A stretch of 18,732 bases of DNA from an uncultured Limosilactobacillus sp. (GCF_934202235.1 NZ_CAKPXS010000032.1:1-18732); one strand, 5' to 3'. Shown: positions 7,436-14,796, counted from the first letter of the stretch. Numbers and translations: made by a program. Notes: generated from the sequence alone by a model not told the origin.

Positions 7436-8737
7436 CTAAATTAAGTGCAGGAAACCGTACAGAACAGTAGCGGTCAAACAAGCCGAACCACCACAGATGG
7501 CTTCGTATAAAATCCCCTGTGAACGTTGCTTGATATCCATGTGCATGGCATTAGCCGTGACGTGGAAGTAGTTTCCTTGTGGCAGTTGGTCACAGACGAT
7601 TGCACCCGTGTGAACCATGGCTGCCGCAGCCAGTGGGTTAACCCCGAAGCCGAGGATGGCCTTGGAGAATGAACCAGTAGCCAGGATAACACCGGTGGAA
7701 GTAGAAGCGGCGGCACTAGCCATCAGGATCCCGGACAGTGGTGCCAGGAAGACCCCGGAAATGTGGCTGACCTTAATTGCGTTGATCAGCAGTTGCGGCA
7801 GGCTTGATTGGGTAATGGTTGCCCCAATAGCACCGGCACCGATCAGGATCATGACAACTGGTGTCATCTTGATCATCCCAGTCTTAGCGTATTCTTCCAG
7901 ATTCTTGGCCTTGTGCATTGCTAAGGCCCCAATAATTGCGGCAATTGGCAGGACATAGGTTGCGTCAAGGTTAATCTTACTCATCCATTCCACGTGACAG
8001 ATCTGACCGATTGGGTTGATCAGCAGTAAGACAATGGCCACGATCGGGGTCACTAAGGAAGCGCCCAGTGATGGCAGTTCATCTTCAGCAACGTCCGGTG
8101 TAGCATCATCCTCCAGGTCAGAAGCAACGACCGGGTCACCCTTGTGCTTGATCAGCGAAGCTACCAGGACGGTGACGCAAAGAGCGACAACCGCCGGGAT
8201 GAAGTCGGCAATCATGACCTGACTCAGGTTTAGGCCGAAACCCTTGGCAGCAGCAATCGTGTTGGCGTTTGGTGAAATGATGTTCCCGGCCTTACCACCA
8301 CCGGAGAGGGCTACCAGCAACGACAGCTTTGAAATGTGGCTGCGCTGGCCGACTTCCAGAGCGATCGGGGCAACGATTAAGACGGCTACCGGAATGAAGA
8401 CACCGACACCGGTGATGACCATCGTTGCCAGCGCAAGGGCGAGGATCGTCATCCGGTCCCCCATCTTGTTGACAATCGTCCGGGCAATGGTATCGGCAGC
8501 TCCGGAATCCATCATGACCCCGGCTAAGACCCCGGCCGCCAGGACCCGGACAACGGTTCCCATGACTGACTGGGAACCCTTAACCAGGATGTTAACGGTC
8601 TGCAAGAGGCTGGCACCACCGATTAATGAACCGATGATCGCCCCAATAAACAACGAATAAACTGCGTCAAGCTTACGCAGAATCAAAATAATAGCAATGG
8701 CTAGCCCAATAAGGGCACCCCACCACGACACAATCAT
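7436..8737 (-). CDS. GntP-family permease, probable D-glycerate (or gluconate) H+ symporter
   Basis: The 433-aa integral membrane protein is hydrophobic throughout, with about 12 predicted transmembrane segments. It shows GntP/CitMHS-superfamily features: the N-terminal LIGLAIAIILIL segment, GVFIPVAVLIVAPIALEVGQ in the first half, and GGGKAGNIISPNANTIAAAK. A C-terminal LPQGNYFHVTANAMHM follows, where sugar-acid transporters of this family are conserved. The ATG at 8737 has a strong GGGAGGAGA site. GntP proteins carry gluconate and related sugar acids. The downstream glycerate kinase makes glycerate the likelier substrate here, and no gluconate kinase is in the window. A candidate promoter, operator palindrome and cre-like site lie upstream. 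Confidence 0.9.
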   Translation of the reverse strand: MIVSWWGALIGLAIAIILILRKLDAVYSLFIGAIIGSLIGGASLLQTVNILVKGSQSVMGTVVRVLAAGVLAGVMMDSGAADTIARTIVNKMGDRMTILALALATMVITGVGVFIPVAVLIVAPIALEVGQRSHISKLSLLVALSGGGKAGNIISPNANTIAAAKGFGLNLSQVMIADFIPAVVALCVTVLVASLIKHKGDPVVASDLEDDATPDVAEDELPSLGASLVTPIVAIVLLLINPIGQICHVEWMSKINLDATYVLPIAAIIGALAMHKAKNLEEYAKTGMIKMTPVVMILIGAGAIGATITQSSLPQLLINAIKVSHISGVFLAPLSGILMASAAASTSTGVILATGSFSKAILGFGVNPLAAAAMVHTGAIVCDQLPQGNYFHVTANAMHMDIKQRSQGILYEAICGGSACLTATVLYGFLHLI

Positions 8738-8793
8738 ATTTTCTCCTCCCTTATGACATTGATCGATTGGTCTTGCTTTTAAGTTTAAGGCGA

Positions 8794-8807
8794 AGAAAGC
8801 GCTAAAT
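8794..8807. promoter_or_regulatory. cre-like site (CcpA) in the leader of the permease-kinase operon
   Basis: AGAAAGCGCTAAAT matches the catabolite-responsive element consensus TGWAARCGYTWNCW at all but two positions and keeps the central AAAGCGCT core. It lies about 57 bp upstream of the permease ATG and downstream of the candidate promoter. A CcpA roadblock site would make sense for secondary carbon-source use. CcpA control is inferred. Confidence 0.4.
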
Positions 8808-8835
8808 CAATAAAAATTCAGCTAATTCATAAGAA

Positions 8836-8864
8836 ATATTAACTTTTGAAACGCATACGGTCAG
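8836..8864 (-). promoter_or_regulatory. Candidate promoter of the GntP permease-glycerate kinase operon
   Basis: On the minus strand, CTGACC (8864-8859) and TAATAT (8841-8836) are separated by exactly 17 bp. Each hexamer matches the sigma-A consensus at four of six positions. The -35 box overlaps the edge of the palindrome at 8863-8880. Confidence 0.35.
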
Positions 8865-8880
8865 GTTAATCGGTTAACCT
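8863..8880. promoter_or_regulatory. Operator-like palindrome upstream of the permease-kinase operon
   Basis: This is a perfect inverted repeat, AGGTTAA-TCGG-TTAACCT, with 7-bp arms and a 4-bp centre. No T run follows on either strand, so it is not a terminator. It touches the candidate -35 box, a position used by both activators and repressors. No regulator gene for it is visible nearby. Confidence 0.45.
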
Positions 8881-8940
8881 TGTGCATATCTTTGTGAATT
8901 AAAGTAAATTCCGTGAATGAAGTTGAAAAGGGCGATTGGT

Positions 8941-10209
8941 CTAGTTAAAAAGTAAGAATTTGCTTAATGGTAATACATGGATGGTAGTATCACCTTTAGT
9001 GATAGTTTCTTCTTTATCCCCCTTGGTAACGATGAGTAGGTGTTCAACCTCTTTAAATGAATTATTAAGTTTAACGAGATTACTAATTTCCCGTTCTTTA
9101 GCGGTTCCATGAATTGTCCATGCTACTTGGATTGCAGTTTTAGATTGTGGGATGTAGAAATCGACATCAATTCCCGTTCGGTTAGATTTGAGATAGTAAA
9201 CTTGATCTTGATATTGATTAAAAAGCTTAATTGCCACTTGGTTTTCGACTAGGGTAGCGTCTTTATTCATCAAAAAGATATTTAGTAATCCATTGTCACT
9301 GAAGTAGTAACGAGGGGTACTTTCCCGATCAGCAAACTTATTGAAATAGTTTTTAGTCGTAAACAACAGGTACGCGTTTTTGACGTCTTCAACATAATCA
9401 ATGATGGAGTTACGGCTAACTGACAAACCAACACTTTTCACGGCATTAAACAGCTTGTTATAGGAAAGCTCATGCATTACTGTTTCGGCAATTTTCCGTA
9501 CCATTACTCTTAATGCTTCCGGATTCCTAATTTTATTTCGGACAATAATATCTGCTAAGTAAATGTTTTGATAGATATTATTAAGATAGTTACGTTTATC
9601 TTGCAGTCGAATTGATTCGGGAAGGCCGCCAAATTGCAGATATTCATTTATGGCAGAGTTGATTTTACCCTTGGTGGCAGTGAGTAGTACATCTTGTTTA
9701 GTATGGTGAATCTCTTTAGCAGTTAAAAATTCATCAAAGTCAAATGGAGCAACGTACTTAGTTAAGTAACGACCGCCAAGGCGCATGATAATGTCATGGC
9801 CGAGCATTTTAGAATTACTACCGGTGATATAGACGGTCTCTTTCTGATCTGCCATCCGCCGGGCAAATCGTTCCCAGCCGGTAATATTCTGGATTTCATC
9901 AAAGAAGAAGTAGTGCTTTTTTGATGTAATTTGATTAGCAGCTACTAATATGTTATTGAAGTCTGCCAGTTGAAAATTGATTAATCGTTCATCTTCAAAA
10001 TTGACGTAGATAATTTGTTCTAATGAAACCCCTGATGCGAGTAGTTCCTGGATTCTCTGGAATAATAAAAATGATTTACCTGCTCTTCGCAATCCAACTA
10101 AGACATAATCCATTTCGTCTTCAAATGAAAAACGACGGTGAATTAATTTAATGTGACTAACCACCCGTTGTTGATCAAGGATTAGACTAGTTAATTCATC
10201 AATATTCAA
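8941..10209 (-). CDS. AAA_14/DUF4143 family ATPase
   Basis: The 422-aa predicted cytoplasmic ATPase is of a widespread but poorly characterised family. The N-terminal AAA domain has a Walker A motif, GLRRAGKS (39-46), a Walker B segment, YFFFDEIQN (100-108, catalytic Glu likely E105), and a sensor-like YITGSNSKML (127-136). The C-terminal part matches the DUF4143 layout. It has a helical middle and then a nuclease-like segment, YYLKSNRTGIDVDFYI followed by AIQVAW, which recalls a PD-(D/E)XK core (D, then xQV). The start is TTG at 10209, supported by AAGGAGG 8 nt upstream. The gene is alone on its transcript. Its promoter region carries three copies of a 12-bp motif. The biological function and any nuclease activity are unknown. 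Confidence 0.88.
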   Translation of the reverse strand: MNIDELTSLILDQQRVVSHIKLIHRRFSFEDEMDYVLVGLRRAGKSFLLFQRIQELLASGVSLEQIIYVNFEDERLINFQLADFNNILVAANQITSKKHYFFFDEIQNITGWERFARRMADQKETVYITGSNSKMLGHDIIMRLGGRYLTKYVAPFDFDEFLTAKEIHHTKQDVLLTATKGKINSAINEYLQFGGLPESIRLQDKRNYLNNIYQNIYLADIIVRNKIRNPEALRVMVRKIAETVMHELSYNKLFNAVKSVGLSVSRNSIIDYVEDVKNAYLLFTTKNYFNKFADRESTPRYYFSDNGLLNIFLMNKDATLVENQVAIKLFNQYQDQVYYLKSNRTGIDVDFYIPQSKTAIQVAWTIHGTAKEREISNLVKLNNSFKEVEHLLIVTKGDKEETITKGDTTIHVLPLSKFLLFN

Positions 10210-10221
10210 TAAAATCGCCTC

Positions 10222-10312
10222 CTTAATATTACTCTCTATACAGATCCATTATAGCTTAATATTGCTCTCTATACAGGTCAATTATTTCTAAATATTGATC
10301 TGTATAGAGAGC
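10222..10312. repeat. Three-copy operator-like repeat in the ATPase promoter
   Basis: The 12-bp core CTCTCTATACAG occurs at 10232-10243 and 10265-10276, and inverted at 10300-10311. The first two lie in a 25-bp direct repeat (10222-10246 and 10255-10279) with two differences and a 33-bp period. The second and third form a 17-bp inverted repeat with one mismatch (10264-10280 and 10296-10312). The arrangement looks like binding sites for a regulator. Confidence 0.8.
10248..10276 (-). promoter_or_regulatory. Promoter candidate of the ATPase gene
   Basis: A perfect TATAAT is read on the minus strand at 10253-10248. The hexamer 17 bp upstream, CTGTAT (10276-10271), is itself the end of repeat copy 2. 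Copy 1 begins 4 bp downstream of the -10 box. The promoter is therefore embedded in the repeats, with a weak -35. Confidence 0.45.
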
Positions 10313-10365
10313 AGCAACTACCAAAAGTAGTCCTTTTTGAATTATGTTGAGTATTTCGTCATAGA

Positions 10366-10411
10366 AAAACCACCCTCAAAATGTTAGATCTGTCTAACAT
10401 TTTGAGGGCGG
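10366..10411 (-). terminator. Rho-independent terminator of zwf
   Basis: A perfect 16-bp stem (10393-10408 against 10373-10388) with a TCTG loop (4 nt) extends further through a mismatch to CC/GG. On the minus strand it is followed by TTTTTC. It lies about 27 bp after the zwf stop codon. Confidence 0.9.
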
Positions 10412-10437
10412 TGTACCTTATGCTTTTGATTAAAATG

Positions 10438-11922
10438 TTAGCGGTTGAGTCGGTAAACCCACTGGCGACCGTCACGAGCCAGCAGTTCGTCGGACGCTGC
10501 TGGTCCCATTGAGCCAGGGACGTAGTTCGGGAATTGTGGTTCTTCGATATCCCATAGCTTACGGATAACGTCCACGAACTTCCAGGCGTACGCAATTTCA
10601 GCCCACGAAGCAAAGTTGGTGTGGTTGCCTTCCAGGGCGTCGTGGAAAAGTCGTTCGTACGGTTCCGGCGCTTCTTCCTTGACAGCTGAGCTCTGCAGGA
10701 AGCTAAGGTCGACTGGAGTGGTAGTGAAACCTTGACCAGCACTCTTGGCGTTAACCCGGAGAGCAAAGCCAGACTTTGGTTCGACATAAATCGTCAAGAC
10801 GTTGGACTTCAGTGACTGGTCACTCTTCATCCGCGGGTTGGCAAAGATGTCGATCAGCGGCTTGCGGAAGACGACGTCAATGCGGGTAAACTTATCGGCC
10901 ATTTTCTTCCCGGTCCGGATGTAGAATGGCACACCCGACCAGCGGTAGTTGTCGAATAACAGCTTAGCGGCCACGAAAGTTTCGGTGTTGGAGTGCGGGT
11001 CGACGCCGTCTTCTTTCCGGTAGGCATTGCTGTTAGCGCCGGCGTCGTATTGGCCACGGACAAAGTTAGCAGCTGCTTCGGAGGGGGTGTACAGGCGCAG
11101 ACTCCGCAGGGCCTTGATCTTTTCAACCCGGACATCACTATCGGTGAAGGCGACCGGCTGTTCCATTGCCAGCTGGGCAACGATCTGCATGACGTGGTTT
11201 TGAACCATGTCACGAAGGGCCCCGGATTGGTCGTAGTAGCCAGCCCGTTCCTCAACCCCCAGCTTTTCACTCAGCGTTACCTGGATGTTGTCAATGTAGC
11301 GGTTGTTCCACAGCGATTCGATAATGGTGTTACCAAAACGCAGGGCTTCGATGTTTTGGATCATTTCCTTACCCAGGTAGTGGTCAATTCGGAAAATCTG
11401 GTTTTCGTCGAAAGTCTGGGTCAACTCGTCATTGAGCTTCTTGGCCGAGTCAAAGTCGCGGCCAAATGGCTTTTCGATAACCAGCCGGTTGAAGCCGTCC
11501 TCTGATAACAGGTGCTGCTTCTTCAGGTTGATAGCAATTGTGCCGAAGAACTGCGGGGCCATGGACATGTAGAAGAGGCGGTTGTGGTCTGTATCAAACT
11601 GTTCTTCTAGTTTAGCAATCCGCTTGCCCAAAACGACGTAGTGTTCCGGTTTAGTAACGTCATGTGACTGGAAAAAGAAGTGCTTAACAAAGTTGTCAGC
11701 CTGGCCGTCTTCCGTTTCCTTAATTGAACTAATCGATTGGCGAACCATCTCTTGGAAGTCTTCGTCACTAATTTGCCGCCGGGATGTTCCCAGGAGGGCA
11801 AAGTGTTCGCCCAGGTAATGTTTTTGATAGAGTTTGAATAATGATGGGTACAGCTTGCGTTGTGCCAGGTCGCCGGCTGCCCCGAACAAGGTAATCACTG
11901 CTTTGTTTTCTGCCAAAACCAT
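10438..11922 (-). CDS. zwf: Glucose-6-phosphate 1-dehydrogenase
   Basis: The 494-aa enzyme oxidises glucose 6-phosphate to 6-phosphogluconolactone with NAD(P)+, the entry step of the oxidative pentose phosphate and phosphoketolase route that heterofermentative lactic acid bacteria use as their main glycolytic path. Visible motifs are the nucleotide-binding GAAGDLAQRKLYP (14-26), EKPFGRD (150-156), the substrate-binding signature RIDHYLGKE (178-186), and NHVMQ, whose H243 corresponds to the catalytic base of the Leuconostoc enzyme (His240). The length is normal. The ATG at 11922 is only 3 nt after GGAG. A TTG two codons downstream has a more usual 9-nt spacing, so initiation there is possible. 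The gene has its own promoter and terminator and so appears monocistronic. Confidence 0.96.
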   Translation of the reverse strand: MVLAENKAVITLFGAAGDLAQRKLYPSLFKLYQKHYLGEHFALLGTSRRQISDEDFQEMVRQSISSIKETEDGQADNFVKHFFFQSHDVTKPEHYVVLGKRIAKLEEQFDTDHNRLFYMSMAPQFFGTIAINLKKQHLLSEDGFNRLVIEKPFGRDFDSAKKLNDELTQTFDENQIFRIDHYLGKEMIQNIEALRFGNTIIESLWNNRYIDNIQVTLSEKLGVEERAGYYDQSGALRDMVQNHVMQIVAQLAMEQPVAFTDSDVRVEKIKALRSLRLYTPSEAAANFVRGQYDAGANSNAYRKEDGVDPHSNTETFVAAKLLFDNYRWSGVPFYIRTGKKMADKFTRIDVVFRKPLIDIFANPRMKSDQSLKSNVLTIYVEPKSGFALRVNAKSAGQGFTTTPVDLSFLQSSAVKEEAPEPYERLFHDALEGNHTNFASWAEIAYAWKFVDVIRKLWDIEEPQFPNYVPGSMGPAASDELLARDGRQWVYRLNR

Positions 11923-11961
11923 TCACTCCTTTTGTAAGGTCAAAACGAAAATTACGATTAT

Positions 11962-11990
11962 ATTATATACCGACTATTGTTGATTGTGCA
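11962..11990 (-). promoter_or_regulatory. zwf promoter
   Basis: On the minus strand TGCACA (11990-11985) and a perfect TATAAT (11967-11962) are separated by 17 bp. The -10 box is about 40 bp upstream of the zwf start. Confidence 0.65.
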
Positions 11991-12166
11991 CCACTAAACA
12001 AGGGTTAAAATCGCCGGTAAATAGCGGTATGAGTGCGCTAACAAGTTTTGTGATGGTGAGGAGAAACGGGCTAAGAAAATTGGTATAGATCATAAAAATT
12101 TTACGGTGACAGGGAATTTTGGCAAAATTTAAGGCGAACATTCGTTCGAGAAAGGAGAGAAGTAGG

Positions 12167-12583
12167 TTGGTCAAAGCACCGAGATACTCATTAAAAGAGG
12201 CGGAACGGATTGCCCGGCGTTTCTTTGCATATGATTACCATGACCGGGGGATGATGAAGTGGCAAGGTTTTTTCTTGTCTGACCACGCGTCGGCATTACG
12301 GCGGGAAGCAAAACAACAGCCGGAATTAGAACAGCCACAGCTAACGGCAGAAGAAATCGGTCGCCGCTTAACCGTTGCTTGGCAGAAAAAGTACCCGGTG
12401 CATTTGCAATTAAACGTGCTGGACGGCAACCATACAGTTCAGGGATTGGACGGAATCGTGGCGGGGTATGATGAAGCCATGCTGGTCTTAAAAACTGGCC
12501 GTCGTTACCGACGGGTACCACTGGATGATCTGCGGTGGATAGGGAAACTCCGGAAAAATAGTGCGGGACAGGCCGGGGGTTAG
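12167..12583 (+). CDS. YolD-like family protein
   Basis: The predicted product is a 138-aa soluble protein. It resembles YolD-like proteins of Firmicutes: DRGMMKWQGFFLSDHASAL (about 26-44) is the family's N-terminal signature. The C-terminal half has the layout of a small beta-barrel (VHLQLNVLDG, GLDGIVAGYDEAMLVLKTG, YRRVPLDDLRWI) in which a modified residue or a partner could bind. I chose the TTG at 12167 (read MVKAPRYS) because AAAGGAG lies 9 nt upstream. An upstream TTG at 12119 would add 16 basic residues but lacks a good ribosome site. In Bacillus, YolD proteins are linked to Y-family polymerases; no polymerase gene is adjacent here. The function is unknown. Confidence 0.7.
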   Translation: MVKAPRYSLKEAERIARRFFAYDYHDRGMMKWQGFFLSDHASALRREAKQQPELEQPQLTAEEIGRRLTVAWQKKYPVHLQLNVLDGNHTVQGLDGIVAGYDEAMLVLKTGRRYRRVPLDDLRWIGKLRKNSAGQAGG

Positions 12584-12604
12584 TGATGGAGCAAGACCTT
12601 GTTA

Positions 12605-12644
12605 ATAAAAACGACTACCTGGAAACCAGTCCCAGGTAGTCGTT
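12605..12644 (-). terminator. Rho-independent terminator of the MFS transporter gene
   Basis: A perfect 13-bp stem, AACGACTACCTGG (12644-12632) against CCAGGTAGTCGTT (12622-12610), has a 9-nt loop. On the minus strand it is followed by TTTTATT. On the plus strand no T run follows, so it serves mainly the transporter gene, not the convergent YolD-like gene. Confidence 0.85.
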
Positions 12645-12663
12645 GACAAAAAAATCAGTCTAG

Positions 12664-13827
12664 TTAATAAATTTTATTCTTTTTCTCCGCGAAGAGCCCG
12701 GCACCGACAAAGAGGGCGATGACGACGAGGATAATAATCTCGCTTGCAACCCAGTTGCCAGTAAGCGCCTTGCATTTCCCGGTGACAACGGGGCCGATGG
12801 CGGCGATCAGGAAGCCAAGTGACTGTACCATCCCAGACAAACTACTGGTGTCGGCGGGGTTGTTCGTCTTTAACCCAAAAATCGTCATGATGAAGGCAAA
12901 GGTGCCGGCAATGCCCAGGCCCAACATGAGGCTGATAATTACGTAGTAAACCATTGAGCCGATGGGCAACAGCATCATGGCCACGCCGATGAAGCTCAGG
13001 AGCCCTAAGCCGAAGACGATTGGTTGACGTTTTTTCGCCCTGGTAGCCAGTAGGGGTGCCAGAAAGACTGCCGGGATGGAAAAGAGCTGGAAAAGCCCGG
13101 CGATCAGACTGGAAGAGTTGTGGCTGATGCCGGCGCTTTCCGCGATGGATGGCAGCCAGGCAACCACCGTGTAGAACACAAAGGAAGAAGCACCGAAGTA
13201 TAGCAGTAGCGCCCAGGCGCGTGGGTTGCGCCACATGCTGACCCCCTGAGTGGTTTGCTCTTTGTCCACGTGGTTAAAGCGGAGGTTGGGCAGCCAGAAG
13301 AACCAGGTGACCAGGGGGATAAAGGCCAGGGCGTTGACTGCCAGACGCCAGCCAAAACTGGCAGCGACGGGGGTAATGGCGTAGGCCCCGATGGCACTGG
13401 ATAAGGAGAGGGCGACATTATAGAGGCTGGTCATTCCCCCGATTTTCGTCGGAAGGTTTTCGGTAATGATGGCTGGCATTAAGACATTGATAAAAGTAAT
13501 GCCGACACCGATTAACACCGTTCCCAATAACAACAACGGGTAACTAACTGCCCGCAAAATACAACCGACAAAGAGGAGGACGAGGGCCCAGCTAATGGCC
13601 ATTTCGTTACCAACCCGTGAGCTCAGCCAGTTGACGGTGACCGAAAACAGGCCAAAACAGATTAACGGAATGGTAGTAAGAATTCCTAAGCTGGTTGCCG
13701 GGACGTGGAAAGCCTGGGCAATTTCGTTAATAATGGAAGGGATCGAGGTGATTGGTGTCCGCATGCAGGTACCAAGCAGGAAAATCCCGATAATAAGGAA
13801 ACTACTGTGCTTAGCAGTCTTATTCAT
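12664..13827 (-). CDS. MFS transporter, CynX/NimT-type
   Basis: The 387-aa polytopic membrane protein has about 12 predicted transmembrane helices. It resembles the cyanate/nitroimidazole-transporter branch of the major facilitator superfamily (COG2807-like). The first helix ends in LGTCMRTPITSIP, a conserved early segment of that group. It is followed by a long HVPATSLGILTTIPL stretch, and the typical MFS loop SSRVGNEMA lies between helices 2 and 3. The ATG at 13827 follows AGGAGG with 9 nt spacing; an 11-residue upstream extension has no such site. It is divergent from the VOC protein gene, with which it shares a 165-bp regulatory region. Substrates of these proteins in lactobacilli are mostly unknown, and an efflux or small-anion role cannot be chosen from sequence. 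Confidence 0.85.
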   Translation of the reverse strand: MNKTAKHSSFLIIGIFLLGTCMRTPITSIPSIINEIAQAFHVPATSLGILTTIPLICFGLFSVTVNWLSSRVGNEMAISWALVLLFVGCILRAVSYPLLLLGTVLIGVGITFINVLMPAIITENLPTKIGGMTSLYNVALSLSSAIGAYAITPVAASFGWRLAVNALAFIPLVTWFFWLPNLRFNHVDKEQTTQGVSMWRNPRAWALLLYFGASSFVFYTVVAWLPSIAESAGISHNSSSLIAGLFQLFSIPAVFLAPLLATRAKKRQPIVFGLGLLSFIGVAMMLLPIGSMVYYVIISLMLGLGIAGTFAFIMTIFGLKTNNPADTSSLSGMVQSLGFLIAAIGPVVTGKCKALTGNWVASEIIILVVIALFVGAGLFAEKKNKIY

Positions 13828-13867
13828 TAGAAGAAACCTCCTGATAAGATTGATAGTCAATCATTCC

Positions 13868-13896
13868 ATTATACTGAAAACAACAACGAATGGAAA
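13868..13896 (-). promoter_or_regulatory. MFS transporter promoter, within an inverted repeat
   Basis: On the minus strand TTTCCA (13896-13891) and a perfect TATAAT (13873-13868) are spaced 17 bp apart. An inverted repeat TTCCATT (13864-13870) and AATGGAA (13889-13895) overlaps both boxes, a layout suited to a repressor. Confidence 0.6.
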
Positions 13897-13937
13897 TAGG
13901 ATGAGGGGGATCAAATGCGACAAAAGTTAGCATTCGT

Positions 13938-13966
13938 TTGACGGATTGCTAATTTATCCCTATAAT
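13938..13966 (+). promoter_or_regulatory. VOC protein gene promoter
   Basis: TTGACG (13938-13943) and TATAAT (13961-13966) are separated by exactly 17 bp, close to a consensus sigma-A promoter, 27 bp upstream of the ATG. Inverted TTAGCA (13926-13931) and TGCTAA (13947-13952) flank the -35 box. Confidence 0.8.
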
Positions 13967-13992
13967 TGTCCCCGTTAAGAACGGAGGAAGTT

Positions 13993-14457
13993 ATGAGTAC
14001 ACGATTTTTCCCATTTCTGATTTTCAAGAATGCCAAGGAGGCGCTTGAATACTATCAGGAACAATTTGGCGCGAAGGTGCTTTTTCGCAAACCGATGACG
14101 GAGGAGCAGGTTCAGCGCCTTGGCATCCAGGTGGATAACCTGGACAACACGACTGCTCATGCGGAATTTAGCATTGCCGGTCAGGTCATTCTTTGCGCCG
14201 ATGCGACGATGGGTGAACCTCAGTCGTCTTCGCAGGTTGCCTTAGTCCTGGACTTCGGGGATGACATGGCAGCAGCAGAGGAGCTGTTTAACCACCTGGC
14301 CAGCTCGGACTTACAACGGGTAACACTGCCCTTTGGCCCCCACCAGCTGGGCGGCAAGATGGGCTACCTAGTTGACCGCTACGGCATTACCTGGGTGATT
14401 TGCGCGGGGATCGTGCAGGCGGTCGGGAAAATGGCTGATCAGCAACAAAGCAGATGA
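13993..14457 (+). CDS. VOC-fold (glyoxalase/PhnB-like) protein
   Basis: The predicted product is a 154-aa soluble protein of the vicinal oxygen chelate superfamily, PhnB/3-demethylubiquinone-methyltransferase-like branch. The N-terminal FPFLIFKNAKEALEYYQEQF, the central AEFSIAGQVILCADA and the C-terminal LGGKMGYLVDRYGITWVI follow the paired beta-alpha-beta-beta-beta layout of that group. Metal ligands cannot be assigned with confidence. The ATG at 13993 follows GGAGGAAG. The strong promoter directly upstream and the terminator at 14466-14512 make it a single-gene transcript. The substrate is unknown; the family includes detoxification enzymes and antibiotic-binding proteins. Confidence 0.85.
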   Translation: MSTRFFPFLIFKNAKEALEYYQEQFGAKVLFRKPMTEEQVQRLGIQVDNLDNTTAHAEFSIAGQVILCADATMGEPQSSSQVALVLDFGDDMAAAEELFNHLASSDLQRVTLPFGPHQLGGKMGYLVDRYGITWVICAGIVQAVGKMADQQQSR

Positions 14458-14465
14458 TGAAATTC

Positions 14466-14512
14466 AAACACCTTTAGCAATTGACAGTAGTCAGCAAGCT
14501 AAAGGTGTTTTT
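14466..14512 (+). terminator. Terminator of the VOC gene (hairpin copy A)
   Basis: AAACACCTTTAGC (14466-14478) pairs with GCTAAAGGTGTTT (14498-14510) in a 13-bp perfect stem, followed by further T. An inner TGAC/GTCA stem sits in the loop. A diverged copy of the whole 47-nt element lies at 15547-15593, on the far side of the toxin-antitoxin genes. Confidence 0.8.
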
Positions 14513-14750
14513 GTGTCAATCTGGGTTAGGAAAAAGCTTTTTAATAACCCAACGCAAAAGAAGATAGTATTAGCAAAGCCTCACAATAGTTTTGGCAGAT
14601 ATGGATTAGTTACTCAGCTAATATCACACCGGAACAGTATTTACGAAAGCGACATAGAATTCCACACCACTTAACGTATCTATGAAGTATATCGAATGTA
14701 AGTAACTGGAATTCACTAACATAATTTTATGTTCGATAAGAAGTAATACG

Positions 14751-14779
14751 TTGCTTGCCGTATACCGTAACGGTATAAT
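14751..14779 (+). promoter_or_regulatory. Promoter of the HigBA-like operon
   Basis: TTGCTT (14751-14756) and TATAAT (14774-14779) are separated by 17 bp. The -10 box is 17 bp upstream of the toxin ATG, so the leader is very short. Confidence 0.8.
14761..14777. promoter_or_regulatory. Autoregulatory operator of the HigBA-like operon
   Basis: TATACCGT-A-ACGGTATA is a perfect 17-bp palindrome that overlaps the -10 box. A second dyad, ATACG (8 nt) CGTAT, overlaps the -35 box immediately upstream and shares its CGTAT half with the first. Antitoxins of this type bind such sites to repress their own operon; binding here is inferred. Confidence 0.65.
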
Positions 14780-14796
14780 ATTAATGAGGTGGACTG

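Larger units (their letters stand above)
14458..14796. other. Intergenic region between the VOC gene and the toxin-antitoxin operon
   Basis: No gene is supported here. The region holds the VOC terminator and a 28-bp dyad (14523-14550: GGGTTA and TAACCC arms around AAAAAGCTTTTT). A perfect 16-bp palindrome AACATAATTTTATGTT lies at 14718-14733, and the toxin-antitoxin promoter with its operator lies at 14751-14779. A minus-strand 64-codon reading frame crossing it has no ribosome site and runs into the promoter. Confidence 0.6.

Noticed and set aside
10317..10337. ACTAC/GTAGT hairpin followed by CCTTTTT on the plus strand, possibly ending a small RNA
   Set aside because: The stem is only 5 bp, and no plus-strand promoter that would feed it could be identified among the upstream repeats.
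10993..11505. Plus-strand frame of 170 codons inside zwf
   Set aside because: Fully antisense to a clear, intact zwf and without a ribosome site.
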